64,000 nt of DNA from Limnanthes douglasii subsp. nivea (GCA_036936605.1 JAUPFV010000005.1:155621195-155685194); one strand, 5' to 3'; positions 10,801 through 23,489 are shown, counted from the first letter of the stretch. Notes: generated by a model not told the origin, from the sequence alone. Program-made: numbers and translations.

Positions 10801-12788
10801 ATGAATCCTGAAAACAATCCTACGCTCTAGTTAGCGATGTATGCTGAGAAAAACGATGGAAATAGAACTGATGGATCATCTTTGATCTGAGCTCAATCTG
10901 ATATCGAGGCGCGAATGAATTAGTTTTTAGATAAAATTAATACTTTGAATGAGAAATATGAACTAAAGGAGCAAGAAATACTCTCAACAAGGCTCAAATC
11001 CGAGGTTAGATAAGAAGTAAAAAATACTGAGGTGGAAGGTCAGTCAGATCGATCTTTTGATGATCGACGCACTAAGTCTAAACACAAGAAAGCACGTTTT
11101 GTGGCTCCTAAAGAGCGATATTCGTCTCGAAAGAATAGAAAGGATAAACAGAACTTAGTGACTTTTAGTGACGAGCAGGTCGAAAGCTCAGCCTCAGGTT
11201 TTAAGAGGCACAAAGGTTCTTCAAAAGGGGAATATGATGAGAGATTATTCGAGGAAGTATAAAAAAGAAAGTAAATCTAAGAATGCTCATCGTTCAACTT
11301 TGCATGAAGGAAATCCTTCGAATCAGTATGCTAAAACTGATAGCAACTTATATGTCACAATGGGAACTGATGATCAGTTCGTTCAAGGTGTTGACTGAAG
11401 AAATTCTCCGTTGACAAATGAAATTCGATCGATGGCGCTTCCGAAGCATTTCGACATTTTGAAGGTGGAGAAGTTTGATGGGATGCGGGATCCCGACGAT
11501 CACATCGAACAATTCAAGAATTATATGATGAATTTCGAAGATGAAGACCAGCTTGTGTGTCGTGAAATTTCACAGACTTTTAAGGGAACAACTCTTAAGT
11601 GGTACAACAGGATTCTGAGGGGGTCCATATCAAATTTCATATATTTTTAAACTGCTTTTCGAAGGTAGTTTGTGGGAAGCAAAAAGATGAGAGAAAATTA
11701 TGATACTATTATTCAGTGCAAGTAGGCACTGGGAGAAAAGTTGAAAGACTATACGAAGAGATTTGTGTTAACCAAGGCTAGTTTGGACAACTGTGAGGAA
11801 AATGTGGCAATAGTAGCTTTTCACCAAGGGTTATTGCCATGGAATTTCGCTAACGAGGCGACAAAGAGAAGGGCCTTGAATTTTGGAGCTTTGATGGCTC
11901 AAGTTGAAGATCATATCAAAGTGGAGGAGTCGAGTAGAGTCTGAGGCGGACCAGCCAGTACTCCGAAAAATTTGGGACATGCAGCCCTCAAATGGTAACA
12001 ACAATGGCAATCGCAATCAGCAGTCGAGGCAGAACAACAACAATTTGTCTCCTCGGAGTGGTGGTTATTCAAATCACGCTCCATCTAACACTTACAACAG
12101 GCCAAGACAAAATACATGGGTCAAACCTGATTACTATGCCGATCTGACAGAGAATGTATTTGTCATCTGGGAGAAGACTAAGAGTTCTATAAATTTCAGG
12201 AAGCCGGCTCCCATTAGTAGACTAAGAGAGGAGAGAAATAATAAATTTTACAGATATCATGATGATATTGGACATGATACAAATTATTGTATTGCTCTGA
12301 AAAAAGAAATCCAATATTTGGTTCAGAATGGAAAGCTCCTAACCTATGTGAAATCAGATGCGAGATCATCAAAAAATAATGGTGCATCGACTTCGAAGAT
12401 TGCACCGCCAGCTAAGAATTTGATGATTATGGCCTCACAGGCTAAACCATTCGATGCTTCTTCTGAGTATGTTGAAAAGGATGCGAACAGATTTATTTTG
12501 ATGACAGTGGAAGAATCTTTGGAAAAGGCACGAGTTCGGGAGTTGTCCAAGTTTTTTGAATCGTTGCCTATTTTTGGAGGTGATTCAATGACTGGGAACT
12601 CGGATAGTTCGAGGAAAAGGTATGTTGTCAATTTGGCAACTCAAATTGATGGGAGGATATCTACGCACTTGTATGGGAAGAAAAATATTCCTTTCATTTT
12701 GTTTGATAAAGATGATCTGAGAGGTACTGTAGGATCACACGAAGATGTTGTGGTGATTGGAGCTGAGGTGGCTGGCGTCGAAATTTGA
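10801..12788 (+). pseudogene. gag of gypsy A
   Basis: This is the structural capsid protein of the retrotransposon. A first frame opens at ATG 10801 and is broken by stops at about 10828, 10888 and 10921. The gag core appears at 11411-11650 with FDGMRDPDDHIEQFKNYM and KGTTLKWYNRI, and continues at 11741-11944 with a LPWNFANEATKRR-type segment. A Gln/Asn/Arg-rich linker follows. A zinc-knuckle-like motif, YRYHDDIGHDTNYC (about 12250-12290), has Tyr where the first Cys is expected. That is a TGC to TAC change, so zinc binding should be lost. The tail, 12300-12788, leads into the protease. Confidence 0.85.
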
Positions 12789-15700
12789 CGTGTGCTGATT
12801 GATACTGGTAGTTCTGTCAATGTCTTTTTTAAATCCACCTATGATAGAATGACAAATCCACCTCAGATTTCTTAATCGGATCGAACAATTATTGGATTCA
12901 CGGGCGTAACAACTCGTGTTGTTGGAGAATTCGAAGGTGAGGTGAGTTTGGGAAAATGACCATTTAAGAAAAAGGTCCAAGTACTATTTGGGGTGTGGAC
13001 TGTCCCACAAGTTATAATACTATTTTTGGAGGATCTTGGCTTTCAAGAATGTATGGGGTGGTGTCTACAATCCATCAGTGCTTTATTTATGTGGTTGGAA
13101 ACAAGGTTGGGGTTGTACGAGGCGATCAAAAAGTTGTCAGGAAATGCTATGCCACTGCACTTCGGATCTGAGGATCTGACAGTGGAGATTTAATGCGATA
13201 ATAGCAATTAGAAGGGTTACCCTCGGATTTAGAAGAAAGGGTTCACGATCTGAGGGAAACCCCGAGGTCTTTAACAGTGAGTGAAGAGATAGAGGAGGTT
13301 ACTTTTTCGGAAGGAAAGGTACTTCGAATCAGAACTTTATTGACCCTTTTTCTACGTCAACAATTACTTGATTTTTTTATCTCAAAATTCGGATGTCTTC
13401 GCTTGGAGGACATAAAATGTAACAGGAGTACCTTTTGAGGTAATTCGACACAGCTTGGCCATAGATCTGAAGGTTAAGCCGGTAATTTAGAAAACAAGAG
13501 TGTTTTCCTCGGAAAAGCAGAAGTGGTTGTTGCTGAAGTGGATCGATTGTCTAAGGTCGGATACATAAAGAAGTCACGGTATCCTCTATGGACGACGAAT
13601 CCGGTGGTAGTAAAAAAGAAGAATGGGAAATGGAGGATGTGTGTGGATTTTACGGACTTAAATAAAGCTTGTCCCAAAGATTCATTTCATGTTCCTCGAA
13701 TAGATTAGTTGATTGATTCTACTTCAGGAAACACAATTTTAACTTTTATGGATGCTTTTGTAGGGTATAATTAGATCCAAATGGATTCAAAAATCAAAAG
13801 TGCACAACTTTTATAACTGATAGAGGCTTGCATTGTTATAGAGTGATGCCCTTCGTATCGAAGAATTCTGGAGCCACTTATCAGATATTAATGAATAAAG
13901 TTTTTGCTACTCTGATCAGAAGAAATATAGAGGTATATATACACGAAATGGTAGTAAAAAGCTCAAAGGATGAAGTGCATATTGATGATTTAGATGAAGA
14001 TTTTTTTTTAATTTAAGAGCGATCAGGTTGAAATTAAATCCTGAGAAGTGCCCCTTCGGAGTTCGATCGGGGAAGTTTTTGGGTTTTATCATCAGTGAAA
14101 AAAGAATAGAAGTTGACCCAGAACAATTAAAAGCTTTAATAATAATGAATTCTCCTCGGTCAATCAAAGAAGTGCAAATTTTGACAGGTGGGTTAGCAGC
14201 ACTTAATCGATTTATTTCAAGATTTTCTGATAAATGCTTTCCTTTCTTTCAAGTGTTACGAGGGCCCGGTAAGTTCGAATGGACATCAGAATATGAAGCA
14301 GCTTTCACAAACATCAAAAATTTGTTGTCATCACCAGAGATTTTGTCAAATCCTCCAAATGGGGAGAAATTATTTATGTATATCGCGGTATCGGATTTTG
14401 CACTAAGTGCAATGTTAATTAGTGAGGATTCAGGAGTTCCAAAACCGGTGTATTACATTAGTAAAATTTTGGTGACAGCAGAAAAGAGGTTTATGAAATT
14501 AGAGAAATTAGCATTAGCATTGGTGATTGCTGCTAGAAAGATGCGCCCATATTTTCAAGCTCATACTATTGAAGTCCGAACTTCATTCCCTTTGAAAAAT
14601 GTTTTACAGCAACCTGATATTTCGGGAAGGATGACCAAATGGTCAGTGGAGTTGGGGGACTATGATATTTTGTTTACACCTCGAACAGCAATAAAGGCGC
14701 AAGCACTGGAATATTTTTTGTTGAATTCCACTCAAGGCGATCAGACGAGGAAGAAACTGAAAAAGTCATACGTGTTGATTCGAGGTGGGTTGTTCGAAAA
14801 GATGGGGGATCTAGTGTTTCAGGATGTAGTATCGGGGTTCAGGTTTAGCTCCGACGGGAGAAACAATGATTCAATCTATTAAATTTGGTTTTCATGCTTC
14901 GAACAATGAAGATGAATACGAAGCTGCTTTGGGGGGTTTGAGATTGGCAAAAATTTGCGGGGCAAATTTAGTACGTTGGAAAATGGATTCTCAGTTATTG
15001 GCAAATCAGGTATCTGGATTTTCCGAAACAAGGAAGGGTCGTTTGATTTTATATCTTCGAAAGCTTTGGAATTTAATGCTTCTGTTTGACAACGTTGTTG
15101 TGGAATATATTAGGAGAGCGAGTAACATGGTGGCTGATTCTTTAGCAAATGTTGCTTACAAGGAAGAATATCCTTGGATTTTGCTACAATAAAATCCTTC
15201 TATTGTTACTCAACCTAACCAATGTGAATACATAGAAGAGTTTTTTACCATTGATGAAAGCCGACGTGATTGGCGATCATATATTCATAATTTTTTTACT
15301 CAAGGAATACTGCCAGATGATTCACAATTGGCCAAAACGTTAAGAGGCAAAGCCTTCGGATATATTGTACTGGACGGTATTTTATATAAAAGGCATTGAG
15401 CATGCCATTATTACGATGTTTAAGCAAACAAGAATCACAAGAAGTATTGTCAGAGTTGCATGATGGTGAAGGGTCGGCTCATTGTGGGTTCAAAGCTTTA
15501 TCACGTCGAGTTTTTCTTGCATGGTTTTATTGGCCTACAATCATGAACGATGCTAGGAATTTAGTCTGAGGTTGTGATACTTGTCAAACATTTGCCAACG
15601 TTATTCACACACCAGCAGTATCGCTTATGTCTATATCCGAGGAAATACCATTTGATAGATGGGGGATTGATCTTGTGGGACCTTTGCCGATGGCTTATGG

Positions 15701-16472
15701 GGGGAAGACAGATGATTATTGTAGTGGTTGATTAATTTACAAAATGGGCAGAAGCAGAACCGTTGTCAGGAATAAAAGCAAAGGATGTCATTTTGTAAAC
15801 AGTATATGTTGTCGTTTTGGGGTTCCTCGGAGGATTACCACAGATAATGGCCCTCAGTTTAATAACAAAGAGATGGCTGCATTTTGTATCTTTTTCGACT
15901 CCTTTTCATCCTCAAGATAATGGACAAGTGGAGGTGACAAATAGAACAATTTTAGATGGCTTGAAGAATAATTTACTAGTAGCAGCTGGATAATGGCCAA
16001 ACTATTTGCAAGAGGTGCTTTGGACTTATCGAATAACTCCAAGAGAGGCTACAAAAGAGACTCTTTTTACTTTGGCGTATGGTATGGATGCATTCAGCCC
16101 CATTGAATCTACGATGTCATCTTTTAGAATATCTTAACATTCTGAAAGGTCTAATGATAAAGTTCGAAGGGCTAATTTGGATCTGATTGAGGAAAAAATA
16201 ATTCAAGCTCATTTGATGTAATTAATTATCAAACTCTTATGAGAAGTAGATATGATTCAAAGTTGAAGAGAAGGGAGTTTAAGGAAGGTGATAAGGTGTT
16301 CCAAAACGTTTTCTTGCATACAAAGGAGAAGAACCTTGGAAAAATGGCTCCAAATTTAGAAGGGCCTTTTACAGTTGTTGAAAGAATTAAGCCGGGGTCC
16401 TATCGAATTTTTGATTTCGAAGGGAAAATGCTCCAACATCCATGTGATATTAAGCACTTGAAGCTTTATTGA
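12789..16472 (+). pseudogene. pol of gypsy A: protease, RT, RNase H, second RNase H, integrase
   Basis: Protease: the active site DTGSS is at 12801-12815. Reverse transcriptase: LSKVGYIKKSRYP (about 13540-13580), NGKWRMCVDFTDLNKACPKD, then FMDAFVGYN. The catalytic YIDD is YIHE at 13936-13947, so both Asp are lost. RNase H: about 14280-14740, with YYISKIL and a KLEKLALALVIAARK segment. Second, archaeal-type RNase H: about 14870-15170, with NNEDEYEAALGGLRLA, DSQLLANQ and SNMVADSLANVA. Integrase: H2C2 zinc finger (about 15455-15595, ending GCDTCQ), RWGIDLVGPLP, TTDNGPQFN and a C-terminal LEGPFTVVERIKPGSYRI region (to 16472). More than a dozen stops and several frameshifts break it. Confidence 0.9.
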
Positions 16473-17047
16473 GATTAGACATGTTTTTATGCTTTGGAAT
16501 TTTTGTTTTGAATGACTCACTCTTTCCTCTCTTATTGGCCCATGAAGGTTTTAACGAGGCGTCGTGTACATATTCAATATTATCAATAAAGTTAGTTTTT
16601 TGGCCAATTGTTGTTTACATATGTTTGAATACTATCTTAACAAATCATCAAAGACTGATCACCTTTGAGATTAGTTAAGAATAGAATGTTCCGAAGTGTT
16701 TATGAAACTTTTCAAAGAAACAACCATGTTTAATAATCACATTACATTTTTATTTCGAAGTGAACGCTTAATAGCACACTAATATTTTTTCGAAGAGCCA
16801 TTAAAGTTTAACAACACACTAAGAATTTGTCGAAGAACTATTATATTCATCAATTTCGTTAAGGTATTCAACGTGGAAAGTATATATTTTGTAATTATTG
16901 TATTTTTGAAATTTAACATCGAATAATATGTAAAGAAAATGATAAAATATAGAAAACCATTTGTTATTTAGATTAATTCGTTAAGGTACAAGGAGAAATT
17001 TTTTAATCTGACAAAGACTAAAAGTAATAAGACTAAAAGTGATTGGA
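16473..17047. other. Gypsy A spacer between pol and antisense ORF
   Basis: No coding sequence on either strand is supported. This sits in the long 3' untranslated part typical of Tat elements. Confidence 0.5.
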
Positions 17048-19947
17048 TTAATCAGAAGACATTTCCTCTTCAGATGCTTCGTCTTTAGAGGACGATGTCC
17101 CAAGAACATGGTCGAAAGCTTGACTTGGGCGTTTTTCTTCAGGGATGTCATTCCAAAAACTTGTAAGGTCCATTTTTGGGTAAGCACCATGAAGCTCTCG
17201 AAGAAGTAGAATAGTTGCATCTTCTTTTCCGACGTTAATAGTTGTTTGCATATTTTTTGAAAGATCAGCTTCGGTGGCAGCTACGGCATCAACTTTTTCA
17301 GCTTCGAAATTCTTCTTCCATTTAGTCGTGTCATCGGTTAGCTCTTTGTTTTTTGTTTCACAAAGAGTGAGAGAATTTCAAAGCTTACTGGAGTTGGATT
17401 TTTCTGTGGCTAGTTCAGTAGCATAGCTAGATTTGAATTTATTCAACTCTGCTTCATGAGCGTTCGTCAGCAATTCAGTATCCACAATATGGGTGATTCG
17501 CAAATGATTCTTTATGCAGAGAGCAACCTTTATAAGCTTGGACCGTGTCATTTCGTAACCGTGAAATTGATCGATTACTTTGCCGTGCAAATTTTCTCTA
17601 AACTTTTTCTCAGCCTCGTAAGCTTCCTCGTAGTAAACCATATATTTGGCCAGTTGCTTTAGATGGCTCTGAGAAGCTTCGACTTGGGAAACAAGTTTCT
17701 TTGTTGCGGTATCAAGCTCGGAAAATGGCTGAAGTGCGACATAAATTGTAGGATTTGGAGTAGGAACATGAAGTTTAGATGTGCTAGGACCTTGAACCAT
17801 TGGGGTGATAGGCTTGAGAGAGCGGATAGCTTTTAAAGATGCTTCGATTGGTGGTGATCTCGCAAAGTTAAGCATGTGGTTCTGAATTACTTGAAGAACA
17901 GAGTCTTCATCACCAATAAGTGCATCGGTATTTTCAAAGTGGATAAACATGTCAGGATCGAAGGATGCAGTGGCTTGATTCTCATTCGAGGTACTATCTT
18001 CAATGACTATCACAGGGTTGTCTTTGTTTGATTGATTTTCGATTGAAGGGTTTTGTGGGTTTTCAGCAGCAGTGACTTCGTCCTCATCAACCACATCATA
18101 CGAAGTGATTCTCATCTGTTTCTTTTTCTTTCCTTGGGAACCAGAGGAAACTTTCTTTTTATTTGATGATGGTTCTTGGTCTCTTCCCTTTTCGATGGGT
18201 GAGAGAGGTTGTTCTGCAGTTTTGCGTTTTTTACACTTTGGCTTTGATGGTGTGGAAGGGCTAGCACCAGATGTGCTAGCTGCCTTTTTACCCGTTGCCT
18301 TTTTACCAGCTGCCTTTTTACCTTTCTTTTCTTTTGCAGCCTTTTCTTTCCTCTTTTTTTGCAAATGGCTATTTTATCTGTTACGAATGGGAAGAAAGAC
18401 TTTGCAGTCATGTTGAGGTATTCGTTGTTACACAAGCTTCAGATCTGGTTCTGATGATAGATCTTGAAGAGGCAAGCCACCTTCGACGATTGGAAACATG
18501 TGGCTATGGAGGAAATTTATGGACTGAAAGGCAGTATGAAATGTATTAATACATTCCTTCTTAGCCCAAGCATCGAGTTGTTGGAAAATTTCCTTAACAG
18601 CTTCTCGACATGTTGAGTAACGCTTCAAAAATTCTGATATAAATTAGTAAAACAAAATGTTAAGGAAAAAATGAAAGCTAAATTTTATATTAGAACATAA
18701 AAATTCGAAGAACTTACGATTGCTTCTCCAGACAAGAGTTAGTTTTGAAGGGTTGGCTTTGGAAATCACTTTACCATTTTCCCACGCTCCTGATATGAAG
18801 ACGAATTTCTGTTTCCAGGAATTTGTCAGCCTCTAAGAGATCATCGATGATCTTGAGGTCATCCATCAAGGTGAGGTAGTAAAAGGGAAGCTTCAGACCT
18901 TTCAATAGTTGGGTCAGTGAGATGAAGTCTTTGAAGTTGATGGGAATTTTGGACAAATGAGACGCCATGATCACTGACATAAGGGTGAACCACTAATTCG
19001 GTGTCACCTGGGTAGGGCATAAGCTGACGAGTTCAAAGTATTCCACGATCATTGGATCCAGTGGAAACCGAAAACCCCATTTGATGATTTCAGGGTAAAC
19101 TACCAATTCATCATCTTTGCCGTCCAGGGGGTTTCTCCTTCCTTTGGCAGACGAAGAGTTATGTTTTCTGACATTCCCTATTGTTTCTAAGAGCCTAATC
19201 TTGGCTATCCCTATAGTATATGTAGCAGACGTTTTTCAAAGCAATAATTTATTTATTTTCAAGGTTTCTTAGGTTCCTCCCAATTTTTTCCCTTTCTTCT
19301 TTGGAAATGGAGCAAGCATCGTCAGAATCAGCCTCGAGATCGGTTCTTGTAGCTTCTGAATCAACTTCGTTGGCTTTCGAAGTTTCTTTTCGAGGGTTTT
19401 GAGAAGTTAGGATAATAGTTTCTGAACAAGGGTTAGTAATTCGAGGACCTTCTTCTACTTCTTCTCTTTGAAGAGGATTGTCAGTATTTGGATTTGGAGG
19501 GGAAGGAGTTTGGAGAATTGTTGATTCATCTCCCATGGCGATGAAAGTTTTTCTTTTTCTGGTTATTGAAGAGTGTTCCGAATAAGGGTTATTTGTTTTT
19601 GGTTTTAGAGGAGATTTTTCAGTAATCAGAAGAGAAATTCTACTCTAAGATAAGGAGACTCGAGGTGTTTTTGGCCCAAAGATTTTAGATAATGATTGTT
19701 TTTCGATCGTGGGGGAAGGTGAAAGAGTTGGAACTTTAGTAGGATCGAAGTTACCGTAATAGAACGTTTCAGTAGTAGTTCCAATTGGACCTCCTCGAAT
19801 TAATCCTCCTCTTCGATATTCTTCAGCCCTTTGTATAATACAAAAGTAATCATAAGATCCGAACACTATATTGTTGTCAGTATCAGAAGATTCTGGTTTT
19901 TTGGATAGAATGGCCTTCGATTTTTTGGTTTTTGGTTTATTTCTCAT
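17048..19947 (-). pseudogene. Antisense extra ORF of gypsy A (gypsy-type aORF), frameshifted
   Basis: It runs opposite to gag-pol. Minus-strand blocks in order: 19947-19645 (K-rich, then a Pro/Ser tail); 19536-19249 (acidic, Glu/Ser-rich); about 19125-18771, holding GFRFPLDPMIVEYFELVSLC and TQVTPN, a pattern like the putative gypsy-type transposon domain found in plant elements; 18628-18428; 18364-17378, with a Lys/Ala-rich stretch KKGKKAAGKKATGKKAAS and a predicted coiled coil near its end; and 17251-17048. Tat elements of other plants carry such antisense ORFs of unknown function. The frame changes between blocks and at least two internal stops show that this copy is not intact. Confidence 0.7.
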
Positions 19948-20554
19948 AAACCAAATACGGTTTGATCGGAGATGATGAAGATTGGTCAGAAAGCTTAAGT
20001 TTTCTGGAGAAAATCCTGAGAAAATGGGAGGAACACGATGAAGGTAGCCAAAAATTTAACTTCTCTCTAAAAAGGTTTTTGTATGAGGAGAGTGGAAATG
20101 AAAAGAAGGTTGTATTTATACTAAAGCGAGTGAAGGCGTGTGAATGTGGAAAGACCTTTGTGATGATAGGTTGGAATATGAATCGGTGAATTGATTAGAT
20201 GCTTGACATTTTTCAAGCTATACTTCTAGGGTTATAATGAATTTAACAGTTATATTCGAGGATGATTATTCGAAGACGATTTTCTTACATAATACTTCGA
20301 ATGAAATTTCAAGCCAACATTTTAATGTCAAGGGATTTCGAAGCCATTTTGTTTTTATTGTTTGATTTGAATAACTTTTTGAAATGTTAAATTTCATAAG
20401 TGTTTCGAATGATCGTTTAAGGTAACTGCTTCGAATGATTGTTTTTAAGTTTATCACAGGTTACATAGCACATGGGAGTTTTCGAAGATGTCAAGATTCG
20501 AAGACAAAACGGATTTGAAGATTTTTTAATTCTCATTCATTTACTGACATGAGA

Positions 20555-20568
20555 ACTACGGGGGCTTC
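20555..20568 (+). other. Polypurine-tract region of gypsy A
   Basis: ACTACGGGGGCTTC directly precedes the 3' LTR. The G5 core is short for a plant polypurine tract but sits at the expected place. Confidence 0.5.
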
Positions 20569-20930
20569 TGATATGGAAATAGGAATTTAAGGACTATATT
20601 GTAAATAATGTAAATTTAAGGATTTAATTGTAAGTAATGTAAGTTTTGTCCTTAATTCGTGACTAATGTAAGTGTTAGAGGATATTTGTAAATATGTGGA
20701 ATTAGTAAGGACTAAACAGCAATTCTCCCACTTTTTGTATTAGATTTCAGTTTGAGACTAAGTCTCGGCTCCTCTATATAAAAGACCAGACTACTCTAAT
20801 AAAGGGGTTAAACAATTTTTACTTTGAAACTCATTTGCACTTGCGTTTTATCTCTCTAAAACCTCTCTAGCTCTTTCTCTCTCTAGAATACACTCTTGAC
20901 AACTAACTAAGGCAAAACAATAACTCATCA
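20569..20930 (+). repeat. 3' LTR of gypsy A
   Basis: 362 bp, TGATATGGAAAT...ACTCATCA, collinear with the 5' LTR. AGGTA follows at 20931-20935, against AGGTC at 10340-10344 before the 5' LTR. Confidence 0.95.
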
Positions 20931-22753
20931 AGGTAAACTACTACTTTTGATGTATCTTTTAATACTACTAATGTTATTTCTTCTTCTATTTTTCCTTATG
21001 TAAATCAGACGAAAAATGGATATGTTGAGGTAATTTCTAATGATATTGAGGATGTTCCATCTAGCGGAGATTTACAAGCAGGAGGCAACTTATCCCTCAT
21101 ATGGAGGATACACAGGTTCGAAGGTCAACTAGAGAGAGAAAACATTTAACAAAGTCTCCAAGCGAATTATCAAAAAGTGTTATCTCATGAAGAGAAAAAT
21201 AGTTTGCTTGACGCTATGAATGAAGATATGAATTTATTGAAAAAAATGAAATATATGAGATAATGAAACCTCCTAATGGAAAGAAAGTATTAAATAACAT
21301 ATAGGTTTTCAAGAACAAAAGAGATGGTGAGAAACTTGCTGAGCGGAAGCTAGATTTGTAGTAAAAGGATGCAACCAGAAGAAGGCATTGATTTTGATGA
21401 GATAGTTATCTCTTATTGTCAAGATGAATTATATCAAAACTATATTGGGTTTAACTACAACTCTAAATCTTGAGTCAGAACAACTTGATGTAAAAACCAC
21501 ATTTTTACATTGTGCCTTGCATGAAGAAATCTATGTGGAGCAACCTACAGGTTTTGAAGAGAAAGGGATAGAAAAGCTTGTTTGTGAGCTGAAGAATAAT
21601 CTTTATGGGCTTAAACAAGCGCCAAGGCAGTGATATCGGAAATTCGACTCGTTTATGACAAATAATGGTTATAAACGAAGTCATGTCGATCCTTGTGTCT
21701 ATTTCAGAGAGTTCCCTAAAGTTAAGTTTATTATACTTCTTTTATATGTAGATGATATGTTGATAATTGGGAAAGATACTGAGATGATTATCAATTTCAA
21801 GAAAGACTTAGCCAAATCATTTGACATGAAAGATTTGGGTCTAGCAAAGCAAATCTTAGGCATGGAGGTTACTCGTGATAGGAAAGCAGGAAAGTTATGG
21901 TTATCACAAGAGAAATATATTGAACGTGTACTTAAACGGTTCAATATAAAAAATGCCAAGCCAGTTAATAAACCATTAGCTACACATTTAAAGTTAAGCA
22001 AGGACGCGTGTTCAACAATAGATAAAGTGAAATAATGTATGCCATTTATTCCTTATTCTTCTGTAGTTGGTTCTTTGATGTATGCTATGGTGTGTACAAG
22101 ACTAGATATTACATATGTTGTCGGTTCCCTGAGTAGGTACTTATCAAATCCGGGTAAAATTCATTGCGAAGTAGTGAAGTGTATTTTTATATATATTTGC
22201 GGGATACCTCTACTTTGATTTTGTGTTATAGAGTTAAAAAGCCTATACTTAAAGGTCATACAGATGCTGACATGGTCGGTGATCTTGATAACTGGAAATC
22301 TACCTCAGGTTATGTGTTTACATATTTAAGGGGAGACATTTCATGGAAATCCAAGCTAAAAAAGTGCAGCATTAACAATAATTGAGGCAGATTATGTTAC
22401 AACAATAGAAGCAAACAGAGAGATTCTTTGGCTTAAGAGGTTCTTTCAAGAGTTGGGGTTGAAGCAAGAAGAGCATATGGTAATATGTGATAGTCAAAGT
22501 GCTATGAACTTAATCAAGAATCCAATGTATCACGCATGCACCAAGCATATTGATGTGAAATATCATTGGTTGCGAGATATGATCGAAACAAAATAAATAA
22601 AATTGAAGAAAGTTCACACCAAAAAGAATAGTGAAGATATGATGAAACAAGTTGTTCCCGTAAGCAAGGTTAAGCTTTACAGTAAGCTCCCCGGGATGAG
22701 GTTCAAGTAATTATCTCATGATTTTATCTTCCCCGTGATAGGCTGGGGGAGAT
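20931..22753 (+). mobile_element. Copia element A, right part: reverse transcriptase and RNase H
   Basis: This continues the polyprotein split by gypsy A. Visible parts are KPPNGKKVLNNI (about 21262), an RT block with LDVKTTFLHCALHEEIYVEQ and NNLYGLKQAPRQ (21424-21633), the catalytic LLYVDDMLIIG (about 21738-21770), and MKDLGLAKQILGMEV. An RNase H block follows, with IEADYVTTIEANREILWLKR, CDSQSAMNLIKNPMYHACTK and HIDVKYHWLRDM (about 22380-22595). Several stops and frameshifts are present. A purine-rich tract, GGCTGGGGGAGA (about 22741-22752), immediately precedes the LTR. Confidence 0.88.
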
Positions 22754-23360
22754 TGTTAGGGTCCAGCCCAACTAGGCCCAATTTATAACCTGGGATTTTC
22801 ATCTCCTTATGATTATATATATGAGTTCAAGTTATTAGAGATGAGGAGAAATCCAAAAAGAAACACAAAAGAGAGAGACAGTAGTTTTTTGAAAATACAT
22901 ATATATAGTGATTATTTTTTATTTTCGATTTTCGGATTTGTGCACAACAGCCACAGTAAAGAGGTTGGATAGAAAGGCAGACGATATCTGTTTATGCTGA
23001 TATTTAGACACAATGTTTGGGATATCTGAGGCTTGAATCTGACCGGTTGGATAGTGAATTGGTGCTACATATGGGGAGAAATCACTCCTGGAACAGACCA
23101 GTAGTTTTGGTGATATTTTTCTCTTTTGTTCTTCTCTTTTGTTATCTATTATTCTGTGTAATCGTTAATAGGTTTGTAGATATTTGTAAGATTGATTCAG
23201 ATTACTTATACACTAAACTATAATAATAGAAATGTTTGGGGGTGGACTCCTCATCTGACGGTGGTTTTTACTCTTCACATTAAATGGGGTTTTCCACGTA
23301 TACATCTTGCATTTTGTTTTTGTTTTTCCGCTAGTTATTTTTACTGTCGTTGATTTGGGA
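22754..23360 (+). repeat. 3' LTR of copia A; right end approximate
   Basis: It starts TGTTAGGGTCCAGCCC right after the polypurine tract. The right end is set at about 23360 because a PBS-like TTGATATCAAAGC follows at about 23369. No partner LTR remains in the window, so the length cannot be checked. Confidence 0.55.
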
Positions 23361-23489
23361 TCTAGAGTTGATATCAAAGCAATATGCCCAAACAAAGCGC
23401 GATATGGTGGGTGATGTGGGTAAAATTCTCAGATGTCGAACATGCTACCAGAAGCCATGAGCCATACTGAAGGTGAATGATCTGCTCTA

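Larger units (their letters stand above)
10345..20930 (+). mobile_element. Gypsy element A: complete-length Tat-lineage Ty3/gypsy retrotransposon, inserted in copia A
   Basis: The element is bounded by two LTRs that start TGATATGGAAAT and end ACTCATCA. It is flanked by AGGTC on the left and AGGTA on the right, a 5-bp target-site duplication with one change. The internal order is PBS, gag, protease, reverse transcriptase, RNase H, a second archaeal-type RNase H, integrase, an antisense extra ORF, polypurine tract. The second RNase H and the antisense ORF in a long 3' region are hallmarks of the Tat lineage. By hand alignment the LTRs differ at about 25 of 361 positions (near 7%), so insertion is not very recent. 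All genes carry stops. Confidence 0.93.

Noticed and set aside
18072..18549. Plus-strand open frames over the gypsy A antisense ORF
   Set aside because: Shadows of the Lys/Ala-rich antisense frame, which reads as Phe/Leu-rich on the other strand.
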